From Crenothrix polyspora (GTDB lineage Bacteria > Pseudomonadota > Gammaproteobacteria > Methylococcales > Methylomonadaceae), in assembly GCA_945903675.1 (NCBI GenBank), contig CAMDOP010000003.1:1-36614 (forward strand): 36,614 bases of DNA, in the 5' to 3' direction. Of the stretch, positions 33,996 through 36,614 are shown in pieces. A program made the translations under genes and the position numbers. The first letter of the stretch is position 1; each line of letters opens with the position of its first letter. A model generated the notes under the pieces. It was not told where the DNA came from. It worked only from the letters and a program-made list of their open reading frames with translations, and did no database searches.

Positions 33996-35651
33996 TTAAC
34001 CTTCCAGTGCCCGATATTTTTCCCGCAAATTATTCCTGATGACAATTGCAGCCAAATTGAGGCCTATAATTACCAACACCAGCAATAATGCAGTCGCATA
34101 AACCAATGGTCTCGCCGCCTCAACATTGGGGCTTTGAAAACCTACATCATATATATGGAATCCAAGATGCATAAATTTTCTATCTAAATGCAAAAACGGA
34201 AAATTGCCATCTAAGGGGAGCGTTGGCGCCAATTTAACCACACCAACCAACATTAATGGCGCTACTTCACCAGCTGCCCTAGCAACGGCTAATATTAACC
34301 CCGTCATCATGGCAGGACTCGCCATAGGCAATACCGTCAACCATAAGGTTTCAAGTTTAGTTGCACCTAAAGCCAAGCTACCTTCCCTAATAGAAATTGG
34401 AATACGAGCTAAACCCTCTTCTGTAGATACAATAACGACAGGCAGAGTCAACAAGGCCAAGGTTATTGAAGCCCATAATAAACCAGGTGTACCAAAAACA
34501 GGTGCAGGAGATGACTCAGGGAAAAATAACTGATCTATATTGCCGCCTAAAATATAAACAAAGAAGCCTAAACCAAACACCCCATAAACTACCGAAGGCA
34601 CACCAGCAAGATTGTTCACGGCTATTCTAATTAAACGAGTAGTGAAACCTTGTTTAGCATATTCGCGTAAATAAACAGCAGCAATTACACCAAAAGGGGT
34701 AACAATGACTGACATCATCAAGACCATCATTACTGTACCGAAGATAGCAGGGAAAATACCGCCTTCTGTATTGGCTTCTCGTGGATCATCAGTTAAAAAT
34801 TCAACAACCTTGCTACCATAATGCAGAATTTTATCTAGCAAGCTCATGGTGTTCGGTTGAAAAACCCTAACAACCTTAGACAATGGAATAACTAATTGGC
34901 TACCACTTTCAGTTTTAGCCACCAAGCTATCACTACGTAATTTCTGATAGAGACCTGTCAACTTAGCTTGATGTTGCTTATATTCAGCCTCAAAAGCTGC
35001 TTTTTCCGCATCAATTTTTTGTTTTGCAACGTCATCTAAGCTGTTTTCCAACTCTAGCTTTCTTTGTTTAAGCCTTAAGCGCTCTAAGCCAAAATTGATG
35101 GTTCCAACTTCCTTTTTTTCTATATGCGTTATTTCTTTAAATATCGCTAAAGTTTCATCAATTTTCGTCTGTAAAACTTGCCAGGCTTGTTCGCCAGTAG
35201 CAATTGTAACGCCGTTTTCTTTAACTTCGAGTAACTGTCCGTAAAAGTTACCCCATTCTCGACGCTCAATAACAATCAAATCAGATGGTTCACTGTGAGC
35301 CTTAATATTGCGCTCTTGTATCCAGCGGAAATCAGTGCCCGTCACATCACGATTACCTGTTTTAATTAAATACTGAACCAAGGTATCTGCATTATCTGCC
35401 ATGACATGGCCGGTGCTTTTTGCCATAGAAGCCGGTGTAATGCTGGTATCTACTTTTTCACCAATAATGATTTGTGGCTGATTATCAGGTTCTTGATAAC
35501 TAAATTGGTTAACTTGATGCGGCCAGAAATGACCCACACCACGCTCAATTACCAAACCCAATACACCAACAACCATGATAAGACTTAAGCTGACCGCTGC
35601 TGCATTCAGCCATATCCAAGGGGTGCCGCTTTTAAACCATAATCTAATCAT
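33996..35651 (-). CDS. pstA: Phosphate ABC transporter permease PstA, enlarged form
   Basis: Inner-membrane permease subunit of the Pst importer. The 551-residue product is nearly twice the E. coli PstA length (296). The core permease is in the C-terminal half (about 300-545) with the EAA-type loop [19 protein letters not shown]. The extra part follows the first membrane helix (about 15-35). It is a ~250-residue non-membrane region with a charged coiled-coil stretch ([15 protein letters not shown], about 200-245), presumably periplasmic. Such long PstA forms exist in other gammaproteobacteria. It overlaps pstC by four bases (ATGA). Confidence 0.94.
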   Translation of the reverse strand: MIRLWFKSGTPWIWLNAAAVSLSLIMVVGVLGLVIERGVGHFWPHQVNQFSYQEPDNQPQIIIGEKVDTSITPASMAKSTGHVMADNADTLVQYLIKTGNRDVTGTDFRWIQERNIKAHSEPSDLIVIERREWGNFYGQLLEVKENGVTIATGEQAWQVLQTKIDETLAIFKEITHIEKKEVGTINFGLERLRLKQRKLELENSLDDVAKQKIDAEKAAFEAEYKQHQAKLTGLYQKLRSDSLVAKTESGSQLVIPLSKVVRVFQPNTMSLLDKILHYGSKVVEFLTDDPREANTEGGIFPAIFGTVMMVLMMSVIVTPFGVIAAVYLREYAKQGFTTRLIRIAVNNLAGVPSVVYGVFGLGFFVYILGGNIDQLFFPESSPAPVFGTPGLLWASITLALLTLPVVIVSTEEGLARIPISIREGSLALGATKLETLWLTVLPMASPAMMTGLILAVARAAGEVAPLMLVGVVKLAPTLPLDGNFPFLHLDRKFMHLGFHIYDVGFQSPNVEAARPLVYATALLLVLVIIGLNLAAIVIRNNLREKYRALEG

Positions 35652-36614
35652 AATGAACTATATTTTTCGCGTAAGCGCTGACGAATAACTTCAGCTAACG
35701 TGTTAAAAACAAATGTAAATACAAACAACACCAAGGCTGCTAAAAACAAGACTCGATAATGAGTACTATCTACTTCGGATTCCGGCATTTCTACGGCAAT
35801 ATTAGCAGCCAAGGTACGTAAGCCTTGAAAGATACTTAAATCCATTACTGGGGTATTACCGGTTGCCATCAATACAATCATCGTTTCGCCAACTGCACGA
35901 CCTAGACCTATCATAACCGCTGAGAAAATACCCGGACTAGCAGTTAATAATACGACTTTAATCATGGTTTGCCATGGCGTTGCGCCTAATGCCAAGGAAC
36001 CAACCGTTAAATGCTTAGGTACACTAAATATGGCATCTTCAGCAATAGAGAAAATAGTTGGGATAACCGCAAAACCCATGGCTATACCGACCACCAAAGC
36101 ATTACGTTGATCATAGCCTATACCCCATTCGTTCTTAAACCATTCACGTAAACTACCCTGGAATAACAAATTTTCTAAAGGTACGCTTACGCTAAAAGCA
36201 AACCAAGCGCTCAATAGAATTACAGGTATTAATAAGGCCGCTTCCCAGCCTTCAGGAATACTTTCTAGCAGATTTTTTGGCAGATATTGCCAAGCATAGG
36301 CAAACAACATAACCCCTAAAGGAATAAGCATAAACAAGGCAAACAGAGCCGCCAAATGTGCTTCGATCAAAGGTGCCAGCCATAATCCTGCTAAAAAACC
36401 CAAAATCACGGTAGGTAATGCGCCCATCAACTCAATGGAAGGTTTGACATATTGACGCATTTTTGGCGTCATAAAGTAGGCGGTATAAATAGCCCCCATC
36501 AACGCTATAGGCATAGCCATCAACATGGCATAAAAAGCAGCCTTCATGGTACCGAAGACCAAAGGCGTAAAACTATATTTAGGTTCGAAATCACTATTAG
36601 CTGATGATGACTGC
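35648..36614 (-). CDS. pstC: Phosphate ABC transporter permease PstC, N-terminus cut by window end
   Basis: Partner permease of PstA. The frame is open to the right edge: the visible part begins QSSSANSDFEPKYSFTPLVF, so at least 321 residues are present and the true start lies outside. The TTG at 36562 is internal, not a start. The permease core shows six or more hydrophobic helices and the EAA-type loop [19 protein letters not shown]. The FEPKYSFTPLVFGT junction resembles long PstC proteins that carry an extra N-terminal domain, so the whole protein may be far larger than E. coli PstC (319). pstS would be expected upstream. Confidence 0.95.
   Translation of the reverse strand, partial: QSSSANSDFEPKYSFTPLVFGTMKAAFYAMLMAMPIALMGAIYTAYFMTPKMRQYVKPSIELMGALPTVILGFLAGLWLAPLIEAHLAALFALFMLIPLGVMLFAYAWQYLPKNLLESIPEGWEAALLIPVILLSAWFAFSVSVPLENLLFQGSLREWFKNEWGIGYDQRNALVVGIAMGFAVIPTIFSIAEDAIFSVPKHLTVGSLALGATPWQTMIKVVLLTASPGIFSAVMIGLGRAVGETMIVLMATGNTPVMDLSIFQGLRTLAANIAVEMPESEVDSTHYRVLFLAALVLFVFTFVFNTLAEVIRQRLREKYSSL

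Noticed and set aside
33992-34045. TTG start that would lengthen PstB by 18 residues
   Set aside because: It lies inside the pstA coding end; the ATG at 33991 has a GGAAGG site at the right distance.

Overview
The window reads as a stretch of chromosome from a gammaproteobacterium of modest GC content. The order rho-trxA with rhlB divergent, and yrfG next to a divergent nudE, matches the arrangement familiar from Escherichia coli and relatives. The remaining mix (DUF1614 protein, Tim44-like protein, RND metal-efflux operons ending in PII-like or DUF3240 genes, enlarged PstA) reminds me of type I methanotrophs (Methylococcales). That placement is inference from remembered families; no methane-oxidation gene is present.

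Layout. 1-872: hemC, cut by the window start. 1208-3863: uppP, rho and trxA on the minus strand. 3960-6452: rhlB and nudE on plus with yrfG on minus between them. 6889-12858: a plus-strand CzcCBA-type heavy-metal RND operon ending in a PII-like gene. 12900-14015: an unusual J-domain protein. 14327-18400: a compact minus-strand arsenic operon, arsR-arsC-arsD-arsA-acr3. 18401-20529: a gene-poor accessory patch with two orphan genes and fragments that look like decayed coding sequence. 20530-22166: a DUF1614 membrane protein and a Tim44-like protein. 22327-28661: a second RND efflux operon, with a His-containing secreted leader protein in front and a DUF3240 gene at the end. 28658-30799: aas, for membrane phospholipid repair. 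31164-32168: a solitary moaA. 32428-36614: the high-affinity phosphate system pstC-pstA-pstB-phoU, with pstC cut by the window end.

How the genes work together. Three loci handle toxic metal or metalloid export: two tripartite RND pumps that move cations across the envelope, and an ArsA-powered Acr3 arsenite pump fed by an arsenate reductase and the ArsD chaperone. The thioredoxin gene could in principle supply electrons to the arsenate reductase. The pst-phoU genes take up phosphate, the chemical analogue of arsenate.

The most notable non-coding signal is a dispersed repeat family of about 200 bp. It has about 22-bp imperfect terminal inverted repeats and lies between genes at four places (about 1021-1203, 14119-14322, 30868-31069, 32249-32335). 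One copy is inverted and internally deleted, and another is inverted and degenerate. It looks like a miniature, non-autonomous mobile element. I see no tRNA, rRNA, CRISPR array, prophage, transposase or toxin-antitoxin pair.
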